Positions 1-7,229 of a stretch of 22,288 nucleotides of DNA are shown here, one piece after another. Numbering within the stretch: the stretch's first letter is position 1; each line of letters starts with the position of its first letter. This DNA is from a virus. Both the position numbers and the translations under genes were made by a program. The notes below the pieces were generated by a model. That model searched no databases. It was not told where the DNA came from and saw only the letters and a list, made by a program, of their open reading frames with translations. The stretch covers positions 1 to 22,288 of IMG/VR virus record IMGVR_UViG_3300030099_000594; one strand, written 5' to 3'.

Positions 1-1898
1 GTTACTTTGTCAGGGTCTAAGTCCATACTCTTTGCTATCTCTCTAATGATGTAATCCATCTTAGCAAAAGGTGCTAGTGCAGGATTAGACGCAACTTGTA
101 AGAACTGCATTAGTCTTTGGCTACGCACTTCGTTAGCCATTAGACTTTCTGTACCCTGTGCTTTAACCTCTAAATCACCTTTGATACTATTATCATAGTC
201 AAACTGCATGTTAAAGCTAAAGAAAGCCTTACCTAGTGGTGCTAACAGATAATCATCAACATTCTTAACTACGTTTCTGATAGAACCATTAGCTGCTGAC
301 ATTAACATTGATATACCTGATGCAGTTCTACCTACACCCTGTATACCTGTCTGTCCGTGAGCAAAACTTGGAAAGCCTGTACTTTCGTCTGCAAGCACTC
401 TAGCTTTGTCAAACAGTTGCATATTCTCTCCTGCTACGTTTGGAAACTTTGTGCCAAAGATAGCTTGTCCTGGTGCGCCACCTTGTCTACGGAATATCTT
501 TCCTGGATATACTGATAGATCCTGTCCTGGAACTAGATTAGTTTCATCAACCTCAATAATTAAGTTACCACTAAGGGCTGCGTTATCAATAGCCATACGC
601 ATAAAACCATTCATTAAAGTCTGTGTATCGTCCATATTCTCAGCAATTCCCACACCAAAGAAGCTGTAGGGATTAAGCTCATATGGTACGGCATAGTAAG
701 GTATACGAACTGGTTTAAACGGATTGAGTACCAAACGTAATACTTCTCCATTACATACCCATATATTGACATTAAGTTGCTCCATATCTTTTAAATCAGC
801 AGGTATGTCTAAACCATTTTCCTCAAGGGTAGAACTACCTACGTATCCCCAAAACTCAAGCACTTCATATCTATCAATATATTGCTGAGTAGTGTAGTCT
901 ATCATGTCATCTTCCCAGTACTTTTTCTCATAAAAAGGACCAACTTCTATAGCTCTATCTACCGACTCAGATCTGAAGAAAGGACGCATCTTTAATGCTC
1001 TCATTTGCATACGAGACATTTTGTGTCTCTCTACAACAAACTCAACCTCGTCCATATTTTGTGAGTCAGGATCAGGATAGAAGTCCCATATAGAAACATG
1101 ATTAGTAGAAGGTACAGTTTTAATTAAAGGATCATACTCACCATCGTCATTCCAGTTTGGATACTCTTTGTCAATAGCAAATGGACCTTTCATAATACCT
1201 GTACCAAACAAGGACATTTCAAAAGCTGTACTTCTAAGTTGTTTATTAGCACCAGACTCTTCTAATTGATCATGTATCTTCTTTTCCATCTTTTTTGCAG
1301 CAATTAGTGCAGGATGAAAAGTCACTGTGTTTTGTGTCTTACCTGTTCCTTCTATTAGCTTTTCTGATACAGGCTGTAGTTTGTCTTCTAGTGGACCTAA
1401 TCTATTTTGTAAATCAGATGTAGTTTCTCCTGCTTTTAGCTCCATATCTGGACTAAATAGATAAGGCTCAGAAGGTTTATCCTCTGACACTAATCTAATA
1501 TCATCTATAGCTTTATCAGCATTAGGATCAATATTAATGTGAACAGATTCGGCTACACCGTCTGGTAGTCTAGTAGGATTAACTGTAAGGGGAAATCTGT
1601 TATTGCCAAATAATACATCTGTTATTTGACCATAAGCTGCTAGTGTTTTAGTTTTAGTTACTTTTATAAATACACGAGACTTTTCTGCTTCTGTAAATTG
1701 CACATCTGTTCCGTACAATCCTCTGTAGTTTCTGTAAGCTTTTAGCCAACGAGCTTCATCGCTTTGTCTTGCATCTTCTGCTCTTTTAAATTTTTGTTGC
1801 ACAAAACCTGTTAGTGTTTCTGCATCTCTAAGAGCGTCATCTCCTTCTTCTATTACGGAGACTTCATCTGTATCAAAGTTTAGTTCTTCTTCTGCCAT
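1..1898 (-). CDS. Portal protein (head-tail connector), C-terminus cut off by window edge
   Basis: Reading the minus strand from ATG at 1898 gives an uninterrupted frame of about 632 codons that leaves the window at base 1. The protein starts MAEEELNFDTDEVSVIEEGD, is acidic and mostly helical, and contains portal-like segments such as LFGTGIMKGPF (upstream core), WDFYPDPDSQNMDEVEFVVE, and NGFMRMAIDNAALSGN followed by PGKIFRRQGGAPGQAIF. In podovirus portals these regions build the dodecameric ring through which DNA enters the capsid. It lies 5 bases after the large-terminase stop, the usual terminase-portal order, so both are probably co-transcribed leftward. The family call is from sequence feel and synteny; the downstream capsid and tail genes lie outside the window. 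Confidence 0.85.
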   Translation of the reverse strand, partial: MAEEELNFDTDEVSVIEEGDDALRDAETLTGFVQQKFKRAEDARQSDEARWLKAYRNYRGLYGTDVQFTEAEKSRVFIKVTKTKTLAAYGQITDVLFGNNRFPLTVNPTRLPDGVAESVHINIDPNADKAIDDIRLVSEDKPSEPYLFSPDMELKAGETTSDLQNRLGPLEDKLQPVSEKLIEGTGKTQNTVTFHPALIAAKKMEKKIHDQLEESGANKQLRSTAFEMSLFGTGIMKGPFAIDKEYPNWNDDGEYDPLIKTVPSTNHVSIWDFYPDPDSQNMDEVEFVVERHKMSRMQMRALKMRPFFRSESVDRAIEVGPFYEKKYWEDDMIDYTTQQYIDRYEVLEFWGYVGSSTLEENGLDIPADLKDMEQLNVNIWVCNGEVLRLVLNPFKPVRIPYYAVPYELNPYSFFGVGIAENMDDTQTLMNGFMRMAIDNAALSGNLIIEVDETNLVPGQDLSVYPGKIFRRQGGAPGQAIFGTKFPNVAGENMQLFDKARVLADESTGFPSFAHGQTGIQGVGRTASGISMLMSAANGSIRNVVKNVDDYLLAPLGKAFFSFNMQFDYDNSIKGDLEVKAQGTESLMANEVRSQRLMQFLQVASNPALAPFAKMDYIIREIAKSMDLDPDKV

Positions 1899-1903
1899 GT
1901 TTA

Positions 1904-3487
1904 TTAATATCCAAATTTAGCGTCAGCCGCTTGAAAGCCTGACTTTTGTGTTACAGGGTTGTAGTCCCATAATGAGCTTCTTGGTCTAGTCATAATGCCG
2001 TATCTAAGAGCATCGTACATGTGATCAAGAGCGTTAGTGTCTACATCTTCAGGGTTCTTCTTGTCAAGAGGTAGACTAGGTAGTTGACTAATACATTCTG
2101 TGCAGTTATTAAAAAATACTAGTCTTGGTTCTTCTGTGAACTCGTCAACTTGTAATCGTCTATGAAGTTCATTCTTTCCTGCGACTCTCGAACCCTTGCT
2201 GCGATCTGACGGTCTAAAGCGGCAACCTCGTTGTACCATCTGCTCTGCCAGAGATGGACCAGTATCGCCACGTTTGTGCCAAAGGCTGCTGTCAAGCACA
2301 CCATACCGAATACCTCCATCATCTTTTTCTGCCTCCAATATCATATCAGCTAAATCTACTGCTAATACTTTAGAAACGTGCAACTCTCTATATACTACAA
2401 GTTGCTCTGATGGTGTAACTGCAAACCAAACAACGGCTGAGAAACTTCCGTATCCGTAGTCACAAGCTCGAAACTTTGTCCAACTATTAGGTATCTTATA
2501 AGGCTCAACAGTGTGTATCCTTCTATTAAACTCTGGAAAAGCAGCACCTTCAGCTACATCCCAGTCACCTTCTAATAGTTGTTTTCTTTGCTGCTCTGGC
2601 AAAGACAAAAGCATCGCTTCGTAGTCACCTGACTCAGCTAGATAGGGATTATCAAACAAACTTGCAGGTATAAACCTACGTTTAAATAAGGGTTGCCCTT
2701 CTCTGCTGTGTCCTTTAGGAAAAGTTATTACTTCTCCTGTCTCTATATTTGTAGCCCAGAACGATCTGTTTGGCGGTGCAGGGTCTATAAAAGTTTTTTT
2801 CACCCACTGATGTCCTGCTCCTCCTGGGTTTGTAGTGCCTCGCATATATAACCCTAGCTCTGGGTCTACACTTCTAAGACGAGATCGCATATAATCCCAA
2901 GCAAAAGGTGATGACCATTGCGTTAACTCGTCAAAACCTATCCAGTTAAACGCTTGTCCTTGATATCGCATCACATCTAAGTCACGATCTAGGTAGGACA
3001 TCCACAGTCTACCGCCTCTAGGACTAATCCATTGTGACTTACGTTCTGACCACTTTATGTTAGGTATCGCTTTTGGGTACAACTCTTGAGACTTCTGTAT
3101 AAGTTCTCTTAATTCTTCTGTCGTGTGTCGTACAAGCAACCCACTAAAGTTTGGGTCATTTAAGCCTCGCAGAGGGTCAGCAAGCATTGCGAAACTTTTG
3201 CCACCCCCTGCTGCACCTCCGTATAGCACTTCCCTTTCAGATGATGCTAGGAAGTCTGTTTGAGGTCCGTCATTGGGTTTGAAGACAACATCCTGTGCTT
3301 GTTGCACTTCAAACGGTTCAGCAATTACTTCAGCAGGAACTACTGTGGTTTCAGGCTGTTGCTCCTGCAGTTGTGGTGTAAGTTCCTGTTTTTTCTTTTT
3401 CGAGCTTTTCGATTTCTTGTATCGTCTTTTCGAGCCTTGCGGCAAGTTTGCGTTTAATTGTAGCTGCTTTCTTACGTTTTCGCTCAA
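1904..3487 (-). CDS. terL: Terminase large subunit (TerL), packaging ATPase/nuclease
   Basis: This 527-residue protein powers DNA translocation into the prohead and cuts the concatemer. Visible motifs are Walker A GGAAGGGKS (90-98), Walker B IGFDE (183-187), the coupling motif TTNPGG (218-223), and nuclease acidic residues in RACDYG (D343), GVLDSS (D399) and NALDHMYDALRYG (D488, D492). Length is normal for the family. The first about 46 residues are a Lys/Gln-rich tail (KKSKSSKKKKQ) encoded inside the 3' end of the preceding gene in another frame. The next Met would remove Walker A, so the long overlap is probably genuine unless a non-ATG start is used. The portal gene follows after 5 bases. 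Confidence 0.95.
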   Translation of the reverse strand: MSENVRKQLQLNANLPQGSKRRYKKSKSSKKKKQELTPQLQEQQPETTVVPAEVIAEPFEVQQAQDVVFKPNDGPQTDFLASSEREVLYGGAAGGGKSFAMLADPLRGLNDPNFSGLLVRHTTEELRELIQKSQELYPKAIPNIKWSERKSQWISPRGGRLWMSYLDRDLDVMRYQGQAFNWIGFDELTQWSSPFAWDYMRSRLRSVDPELGLYMRGTTNPGGAGHQWVKKTFIDPAPPNRSFWATNIETGEVITFPKGHSREGQPLFKRRFIPASLFDNPYLAESGDYEAMLLSLPEQQRKQLLEGDWDVAEGAAFPEFNRRIHTVEPYKIPNSWTKFRACDYGYGSFSAVVWFAVTPSEQLVVYRELHVSKVLAVDLADMILEAEKDDGGIRYGVLDSSLWHKRGDTGPSLAEQMVQRGCRFRPSDRSKGSRVAGKNELHRRLQVDEFTEEPRLVFFNNCTECISQLPSLPLDKKNPEDVDTNALDHMYDALRYGIMTRPRSSLWDYNPVTQKSGFQAADAKFGY

Positions 3488-3764
3488 TATCTATTCTCTT
3501 CTTTAAACCAACATGTGAAATATATCTTCCTGATTCTTTACTTAACCAGTTTGCTACTTCTCTGTAGCTGTATTGTATTAGATGTTGTTTTGCTTTCTCT
3601 AATAATTCTAATTCGTTATCTATAGGTATTAAAAAGTCTTCGTCTGTTTCGTCTACTTTATATCCAAAAGGTGTTGTTCTTGCTACTCTAGGTATGCGTT
3701 CCCACCTTTTTAAGTTTATCTCAGGCTTGGGTAGAGTCCAATAGCCTAGACTTTCTTTACTCAT
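3351..3764 (-). CDS. HTH/coiled-coil protein of the packaging module, possible terminase accessory
   Basis: I start this 137-residue protein at the ATG at 3764, which overlaps the stop of the small-terminase gene by 8 bases; an ATG at 3791 is also in frame. Residues 66-90 (YSYREVANWLSKESGRYISH) look like a helix-turn-helix, followed by a very basic amphipathic helix (IDIERKRKKA...LEKTIQEIEKLEKEK, 91-126) that could be a coiled coil. A similar YREVANWL...GRYISHVGLKKR segment is, from memory, found next to TerL in other marine phages. It may bind DNA and assist TerS, or be the true small subunit; no assay-level function is claimed. Its last 137 bases overlap the TerL start. Confidence 0.8.
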   Translation of the reverse strand: MSKESLGYWTLPKPEINLKRWERIPRVARTTPFGYKVDETDEDFLIPIDNELELLEKAKQHLIQYSYREVANWLSKESGRYISHVGLKKRIDIERKRKKAATIKRKLAARLEKTIQEIEKLEKEKTGTYTTTAGATA

Positions 3765-4122
3765 TTGTACCTTCTTTGGCAGGTAATACAAAAATACCGC
3801 CAGTTGATTCTACGTTGACCTTTTCAGTTTTGATATAACCTGCTCTGTCAAGTAGATCTTTGGCGGCTGTCATTTTATCTCTAATCCCTAACTCAGTAGG
3901 ATCTATTAAAGCATTACCAAGAGCAACGGCAGCACGAGGAGCAATCCTAGCCATATACTGCTTCGTAGCATCATCAATTTCTTCTTTGAGAGATTTAACA
4001 ATATCACTTGTAGATGTTCCTTCTGAATATCCTGCTAGTCTTTTAGCAGTTAAAACATCACCACCTGCTTCATCGAACAATACTTTTAAAAAAGCTTGTT
4101 GTTTTTCTGTCAGTTGTTTCAC
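3757..4122 (-). CDS. terS: Terminase small subunit (TerS)-like DNA-recognition protein
   Basis: 121 residues starting at GTG (4122), preceded by GAGG eight bases upstream. The N-terminus (TEKQQAFLKVLFDEAGGDVL, then TAKRLAGYSE) is the typical small-terminase homeodomain-like HTH that recognises the packaging site. Residues 55-95 (YMARIAPRAAVALGNALIDP onward) form the helical oligomerisation part. The C-terminal tail GIFVLPAKEGTNE is the kind of peptide TerS uses to contact TerL. Position directly upstream of the HTH protein and TerL supports the call. The 5' end overlaps the zinc-ribbon gene by 53 bases. Confidence 0.8.
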   Translation of the reverse strand: MKQLTEKQQAFLKVLFDEAGGDVLTAKRLAGYSEGTSTSDIVKSLKEEIDDATKQYMARIAPRAAVALGNALIDPTELGIRDKMTAAKDLLDRAGYIKTEKVNVESTGGIFVLPAKEGTNE

Positions 4123-4249
4123 GTTTTTCCTCTTTTAAATTAACCCAGTGCGAGTCAGGGTGAAAGTTTTCACAGTATGGACAAGACACACGCTTATTTT
4201 CTTTGACAACCAACGTGTGTCCACAAATGGGACATATGTTGTTGTCCAT
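4070..4249 (-). CDS. Small zinc-ribbon protein
   Basis: A 59-residue frame from ATG at 4249 to TGA at 4070. It begins MDNNICPICGHTLVV and has a second knuckle SCPYCENFHPDSHW, so the pattern is C-x2-C-x16-C-x2-C with nearby His residues: a compact zinc ribbon. Such proteins act as nucleic-acid or protein adaptors; the partner is unknown. It lies between the basic 82-residue gene and TerS and overlaps TerS by 53 bases, its C-terminal about 18 residues being read from the TerS 5' end in another frame. The Cys spacing makes chance unlikely. Confidence 0.75.
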   Translation of the reverse strand: MDNNICPICGHTLVVKENKRVSCPYCENFHPDSHWVNLKEEKRETTDRKTTSFFKSIVR

Positions 4250-4258
4250 ACTCTAGGT

Positions 4259-4507
4259 TTATTTAACCTTACGATAGGCTCTAGTTTTCTTAGCAATACT
4301 TTTCGGTTGCTTAACAAACTGTTTGCCTTGTTTTGTACCTTTCCTTTTAGCTCTTGTTGTAGCTGCATATTCTTGTGGAGATAGAGATTTTATAGCTGCT
4401 TCAGGTAAATATCTCTCCCCAGTTTTAGCAGATGGCTTACCGCTTTTGGTTCGCCACTTTTGCTTAGTCCATGATTTAAGACTTCGTTGACTTTTTGCGA
4501 GTGCCAT
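4259..4507 (-). CDS. Small very basic phage protein (82 aa)
   Basis: Starts MALAKSQRSLKSWTKQKWRT and ends KKTRAYRKVK. It is rich in Lys, Arg and Gln and has a central block GERYLPEAAIKSLSPQEYAA. I recognise this as a recurrent marine-phage protein of unknown function, not as a named enzyme. High charge suggests nucleic-acid binding or packaging inside the virion (inference). It overlaps the end of the upstream basic gene by 32 bases and lies 9 bases before the zinc-ribbon start. Confidence 0.8.
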   Translation of the reverse strand: MALAKSQRSLKSWTKQKWRTKSGKPSAKTGERYLPEAAIKSLSPQEYAATTRAKRKGTKQGKQFVKQPKSIAKKTRAYRKVK

Positions 4508-4778
4508 GTTGCCTCTTTAGTTGTGCTTTAGCCGCTTTAGCTATTCTAGCTTGTTGTGGCTTACCACCGTACTTGCTGCGTTGTTCCATAACAGTCAGTA
4601 TCTGTATTTTTCTAGCATAAGGTTTACTTATGTTTTTAACTTTTCTAGCTGTTGCTCTAGCATCAGCAGGAGTAGCATACTTTATACGAACTGTATCTTT
4701 TGGATTTTCATCCGTATAAAGTCTTCTGCCACTACCTCTAGGTTTTTTACCTGTGCCTATTTTAGGATCTTTACTCAT
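4476..4778 (-). CDS. Small basic conserved phage protein (100 aa)
   Basis: Starts MSKDPKIGTGKKPRGSGRRL followed by YTDENPKDTVRIKYATPADA, then a helical basic part ending GTRKKSTKS. The SGRRLYTDENPKDTV block is a conserved phage domain of unknown function that I have seen in cyanophage-like genomes; I do not assign a family number. It overlaps the 26-codon gene upstream by 8 bases (ATGAGTAA junction) and the next basic gene by 32 bases. Confidence 0.8.
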   Translation of the reverse strand: MSKDPKIGTGKKPRGSGRRLYTDENPKDTVRIKYATPADARATARKVKNISKPYARKIQILTVMEQRSKYGGKPQQARIAKAAKAQLKRQHGTRKKSTKS

Positions 4779-4851
4779 CTAAACATGTGCAGTCGTTTGA
4801 GCATTTTCTGTTTAAAATAGCACACCATAGTCTTTTAAAATATCGTCTCAT
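4771..4851 (-). CDS. Micro-protein with C-terminal Cys cluster (26 aa)
   Basis: ATG at 4851 overlaps the stop of the preceding gene by 4 bases, and its TAA overlaps the next ATG by 8 bases, so it fills the gap with perfect coupling. The product is MRRYFKRLWCAILNRKCSND then CTCLDE: a basic amphipathic or membrane-active N-terminal helix followed by C-x3-C-x-C. Short proteins of this layout occur in other marine phages. Function unknown; metal binding or membrane association are guesses. Confidence 0.55.
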   Translation of the reverse strand: MRRYFKRLWCAILNRKCSNDCTCLDE

Positions 4852-5141
4852 CTGTATCCTCCCCCTTTTGCTTTGTACTGTTTAGCAAGCATTTGAGCTT
4901 TTCTAGCAGACCATTGTCCTGCTCTACCACCCTTAGTTCCTGCTTTAATGCGATTAAATAGATTCTTACGCATGGTAGGTTTTGTGTAATTACCTGCTTT
5001 GTTTACAGTGCTACCGCCTTTATTAAACTTTAGGGCAGACAAAGTTTTAGCTTGACCTGCGTGAGCCTTACTAGCTTTTCTTAGCTTTCCTGCTACCTTT
5101 TTTACCGTTGCTTTTGCTTTTGCTGTCATGCCTGTCCTCAT
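4848..5141 (-). CDS. Basic protein with WSARKAQ...KGGGY C-terminal domain (97 aa)
   Basis: The N-terminal half is Lys/Ala-rich (VAGKLRKASKAHAGQAKTL), then comes a KFNKGGS motif, and the C-terminus reads GGRAGQWSARKAQMLAKQYK plus AKGGGYR. The latter is a common small phage domain of unknown function. The KASKxHxxQAKTL segment also occurs in the 48-residue gene at 9083-9229, so the two are partial paralogues. The start is either ATG 5141 or ATG 5129 (MTAKAKATVKK); both overlap the preceding gene (71 or 59 bases). Probably a virion-associated or DNA-binding accessory protein (inference). Confidence 0.8.
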   Translation of the reverse strand: MRTGMTAKAKATVKKVAGKLRKASKAHAGQAKTLSALKFNKGGSTVNKAGNYTKPTMRKNLFNRIKAGTKGGRAGQWSARKAQMLAKQYKAKGGGYR

Positions 5142-5805
5142 ACAAGTTATTAAAGGTTACAGATGGATCAAGATAACTTTCATGGCTCTCTGCTGAGTGT
5201 GTCCACTGTGACGGTGTAAAGTCAGGCGCACCTTCACCAGTTCTCCAAAGAGCAGGACTTGTAGCTCTAACTCTATTGTTAGGTAATGCTACTAAGTTTC
5301 CTGTCCACTGTCCTGCATCTGTCAAATATAAAACATGTGACTGTTTATGTTGTGCAGGGTCATCAGCTATATCACTGTCTGTGTAGTCAACAGTAAATAA
5401 ATACTTACCTGTATAAAACTCGTTATCTATCTTACATAACCAAGGTGATGAACTAACTCTATCCATCACTACTACACTGTGATTTCTTGACTCACAATCC
5501 CAAGGTTGACATATGTGGTCTTCCATCGGAACTGCCCAGTCTTCTACTGGTATATCAGCTACTAGAGCCTGTATGGGCATCCTAGCCCACATTGCACCAC
5601 CATGTACGTTTTCGTCAGGTCCGTCTTCTCTGTCAACTTCGCAGCCAGTGAACACTAGCTGAAAACTTAACGATCTGTCAGGTATCGTGTTTACTGCAAA
5701 TACCATAGCGTGTAAAAACTCGCCATGATAGTCTTGATGATTACAGGTAAACTCTCTTCTTACCCAACATTTAAAATGTGGTACATTACTTATTAAGTAC
5801 GACAT
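5071..5805 (-). CDS. Conserved marine-phage protein of unknown function (244 aa)
   Basis: Starts immediately after the DUF1127 stop (no spacer). The sequence is Trp-, Asp- and His-rich with segments such as FTCNHQDYHGEFLHAMVF, GGAMWARMPIQALVADIPVE and HICQPWDCESRNHSVVVMDR. It reads as a soluble beta-rich protein without signal peptide or membrane helix. The last about 20 residues (KSKSNGKKGSRKAKKS) are a Lys-rich tail lying inside the overlap with the following basic gene. I recognise it as a conserved hypothetical of marine phages. Sitting in the virion module, it is more likely structural than enzymatic, but this is inference. Confidence 0.85.
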   Translation of the reverse strand: MSYLISNVPHFKCWVRREFTCNHQDYHGEFLHAMVFAVNTIPDRSLSFQLVFTGCEVDREDGPDENVHGGAMWARMPIQALVADIPVEDWAVPMEDHICQPWDCESRNHSVVVMDRVSSSPWLCKIDNEFYTGKYLFTVDYTDSDIADDPAQHKQSHVLYLTDAGQWTGNLVALPNNRVRATSPALWRTGEGAPDFTPSQWTHSAESHESYLDPSVTFNNLYEDRHDSKSKSNGKKGSRKAKKS

Positions 5806-5970
5806 TTACTTCTTTTGATACTCGCATATCATTCTCCTAATATCGCTTCTGCTACCTATACCAATATCTTTAAGTTGATAGTCTGTTAAAGTATTCAGCA
5901 CTTCGTATGCTGCTCTTCTTTCTTGGTATACTTGATAGCGTTCCCATAGTTTATATAAATATTGTTTCAT
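5806..5970 (-). CDS. DUF1127-type small protein, host-like
   Basis: I choose ATG 5970 (MKQYLYKLWERYQVYQERRA) because AGGAG lies 7 bases upstream; an in-frame ATG at 5997 would lack this. The product is 54 residues. Residues 25-48 (LNTLTDYQLKDIGIGSRSDI) match the DUF1127 signature (L-x2-L-[ST]-D-x2-L-x-D-I-G-[IL]-x-R-S-[DE]-I), typical of small alphaproteobacterial proteins, some of which regulate RNA turnover or phosphate metabolism. In a phage it may be an auxiliary host-modulating gene. It directly follows a strong promoter and precedes the 244-residue gene without spacer. Confidence 0.85.
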   Translation of the reverse strand: MKQYLYKLWERYQVYQERRAAYEVLNTLTDYQLKDIGIGSRSDIRRMICEYQKK

Positions 5971-6028
5971 GTTATTACTCCTTTTAATAGTGTGCAATTA
6001 TTAGCACAAGGAAGTTATAACATATTTT

Positions 6029-6057
6029 ATTATATCATACTACAGACAATATTGCAA
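6029..6057 (-). promoter_or_regulatory. Sigma-70-like promoter upstream of DUF1127 gene
   Basis: On the minus strand TTGCAA (6057-6052), a 17-base spacer and a perfect TATAAT (6034-6029) place transcription start near 6022, about 50 bases before the DUF1127 ATG. It lies in a 97-base gap between two otherwise tightly packed gene runs. It probably gives separate expression of DUF1127 and the terminase/portal genes downstream. Confidence 0.6.
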
Positions 6058-6067
6058 GTCCGATATG

Positions 6068-6472
6068 TTATCTTTTTCCACCTCTGGAATAGCTTTTAGT
6101 TTTTTTCATTCCACCTTTAGCATATCCTTTAGTTTTCTTCATAGTCATACCACCTTTAGCGTAGCCTTTAGTTTTCTTCATGCCACCTTTAGCGTATCCT
6201 TTAGTTTTTTTCATACCGCCTTTAGCGTATCCTTTGGTTTTTTTCATAGTCATGCCTCCATCTTTCATAAAACCCATTTTGTTTCTAACAGCACTAGGGA
6301 GCTTAGATAGTCCTTTTCCTTTACTTCCTTTAGGAACAGGAGCTAGGTCTTTTCCTTTGTTAGCTGCTATTATCATTACGGCTTTTCTGCCGCCTTTTCC
6401 TTTCATCATTTTTTCATCCATTTTAGCTTTTTTGCCTTTAGCGGATGTGCCTTTCATAGCTCCTCTTGCCAT
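6068..6472 (-). CDS. Lys/Gly-rich repeat protein (134 aa)
   Basis: Preceded by AGGAG and starting MARGAMKGTSAKGKKAKMDE. Residues 1-75 are Lys/Gly/Met-rich with a short hydrophobic patch AVMIIAA; residues 77-134 are five tandem copies of KKTKGYAKGGM, two of them preceded by MT, the last degenerate (KKTKSYSRGG). Strongly cationic repeats of the GYAKGGM type recur in marine phage structural modules. DNA condensation or attachment to other virion proteins is plausible but unproven. Confidence 0.8.
   Translation of the reverse strand: MARGAMKGTSAKGKKAKMDEKMMKGKGGRKAVMIIAANKGKDLAPVPKGSKGKGLSKLPSAVRNKMGFMKDGGMTMKKTKGYAKGGMKKTKGYAKGGMKKTKGYAKGGMTMKKTKGYAKGGMKKTKSYSRGGKR
6075..6256 (-). repeat. Tandem 33/39-bp repeats encoding KKTKGYAKGGM
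   Basis: Five in-frame units on the minus strand, each 33 bases (KKTKGYAKGGM), with six extra bases (MT) before two units. Units differ mostly by synonymous changes, so selection seems to preserve the peptide while copy number can vary by slippage or recombination. Confidence 0.8.
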
Positions 6473-6473
6473 C

Positions 6474-6698
6474 TTATATTCTCCTAGATCTGTTTTTACT
6501 AGATGACACTACCCTTAGATTTGACCTAGAGTTGTTTCTAGTATTTTTGTCAATGTGATGCACATCTTTACCATCACCTTTTTTAGCTAAACCTGCTCTA
6601 ACCATTTTGCGTCTAGCTTTATTGCGATTAGCTCTCTTCTTCTTAACTGCAGGAGTGCCATCGTAATTAATATATTCTCTTCTGTAGTTTCTAGCCAA
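6474..6698 (-). CDS. Small HNH-like protein
   Basis: 74 residues: MARNYRREYINYDGTPAVKK, a basic helix (KRANRNKARRKMVRAGLAKK), then DVHHIDKNTRNNSRSNLRVV ending KNRSRR. The [D]-V-H-H-I-D...N...NLRVV...N-R-S arrangement matches the HNH nuclease core (beta-hairpin HH, central N, terminal N/R). Very short HNH proteins of this type are frequent in marine phages, and some HNH proteins support packaging by TerL. The terminase lies in the same module, so a packaging-related role is possible. Confidence 0.75.
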   Translation of the reverse strand: MARNYRREYINYDGTPAVKKKRANRNKARRKMVRAGLAKKGDGKDVHHIDKNTRNNSRSNLRVVSSSKNRSRRI

Positions 6699-6977
6699 CT
6701 AGCACCGCCATCTTCTTCTAGCTTGTCTTAGTCTACTGTTAGGATCTTTAGCAGCTTTAGGAAACTTTTTCATTTGTCCTGCAGATCTTGCACAGTACGA
6801 CTTTCTTCTTGCTGCACGTTTACCTGTAGGTTTCTTTTCAGTCACTGCAGTTTGTAACTTACTTCCTGGGTTTTCTCTACGGTACTTAGCTACACCTTTT
6901 GCAGTCATACCTGCTCCTGCTTTAGTAGGACGCTTGTGACCGCCTTTTATAGTGTGACCTTTCATGCCTGTAGCCAT
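6699..6977 (-). CDS. Small basic conserved phage protein (92 aa)
   Basis: Starts MATGMKGHTIKGGHKRPTKA. It contains AGMTAKGVAKYRRENPGSKL then QTAVTEKKPTGKRAARRKSY, with a C-terminal CAR...RRRWRC. The block GMTAKGVAKYRRENPGSKLQ is a very conserved phage domain of unknown function found in cyanophages and other marine phages. The highly basic C-terminus suggests nucleic-acid contact. It ends just before the HNH-like start and shares one base with the upstream stop. Confidence 0.85.
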   Translation of the reverse strand: MATGMKGHTIKGGHKRPTKAGAGMTAKGVAKYRRENPGSKLQTAVTEKKPTGKRAARRKSYCARSAGQMKKFPKAAKDPNSRLRQARRRWRC

Positions 6978-7228
6978 TAGAATTTATACTCATAATTGAT
7001 CTGTAATTTATCTTTAGTTGTACCTTTAAATATTTTACCTAATTTTTGTAAGCTTCGTAAATAAGGACTATTAGCAGGTAATTTATCATACGTAGGTGTT
7101 TCAGCTTTTGTACCTGTTTTAGCGTACTCTTTTACTAACCTACTTACAGCAGCATCAGTTTCTGCTTCTTTTCTGCCTTTTGTAGTGAACCTTTTAGGTC
7201 TAGGTGGTGGTGGAGATATTTTTTTCAT
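6977..7228 (-). CDS. Hypothetical proline-rich N-terminus protein
   Basis: ATG 7228 (MKKISPPPPRPKRFTTKGRK) begins two bases after the previous stop; an upstream in-frame start at 7261 would only add residues read through the previous gene. The protein has a PPPPRP stretch, a charged helix (EAETDAAVSRLVKEYAKTGT) and ends KDKLQINYEYKF. I do not recognise a family. Confidence 0.7.
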   Translation of the reverse strand: MKKISPPPPRPKRFTTKGRKEAETDAAVSRLVKEYAKTGTKAETPTYDKLPANSPYLRSLQKLGKIFKGTTKDKLQINYEYKF

Positions 7229-7229
7229 A

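Noticed and set aside
2119-2322. 67-codon minus-strand frame nested inside TerL with a membrane-like segment
   Set aside because: Lies wholly inside the conserved TerL nuclease region, has no RBS, and can be explained as a frame shadow.
6065-6310. 81-codon plus-strand frame rich in Ser/Phe repeats
   Set aside because: Antisense shadow of the KKTKGYAKGGM repeats of the minus-strand gene.
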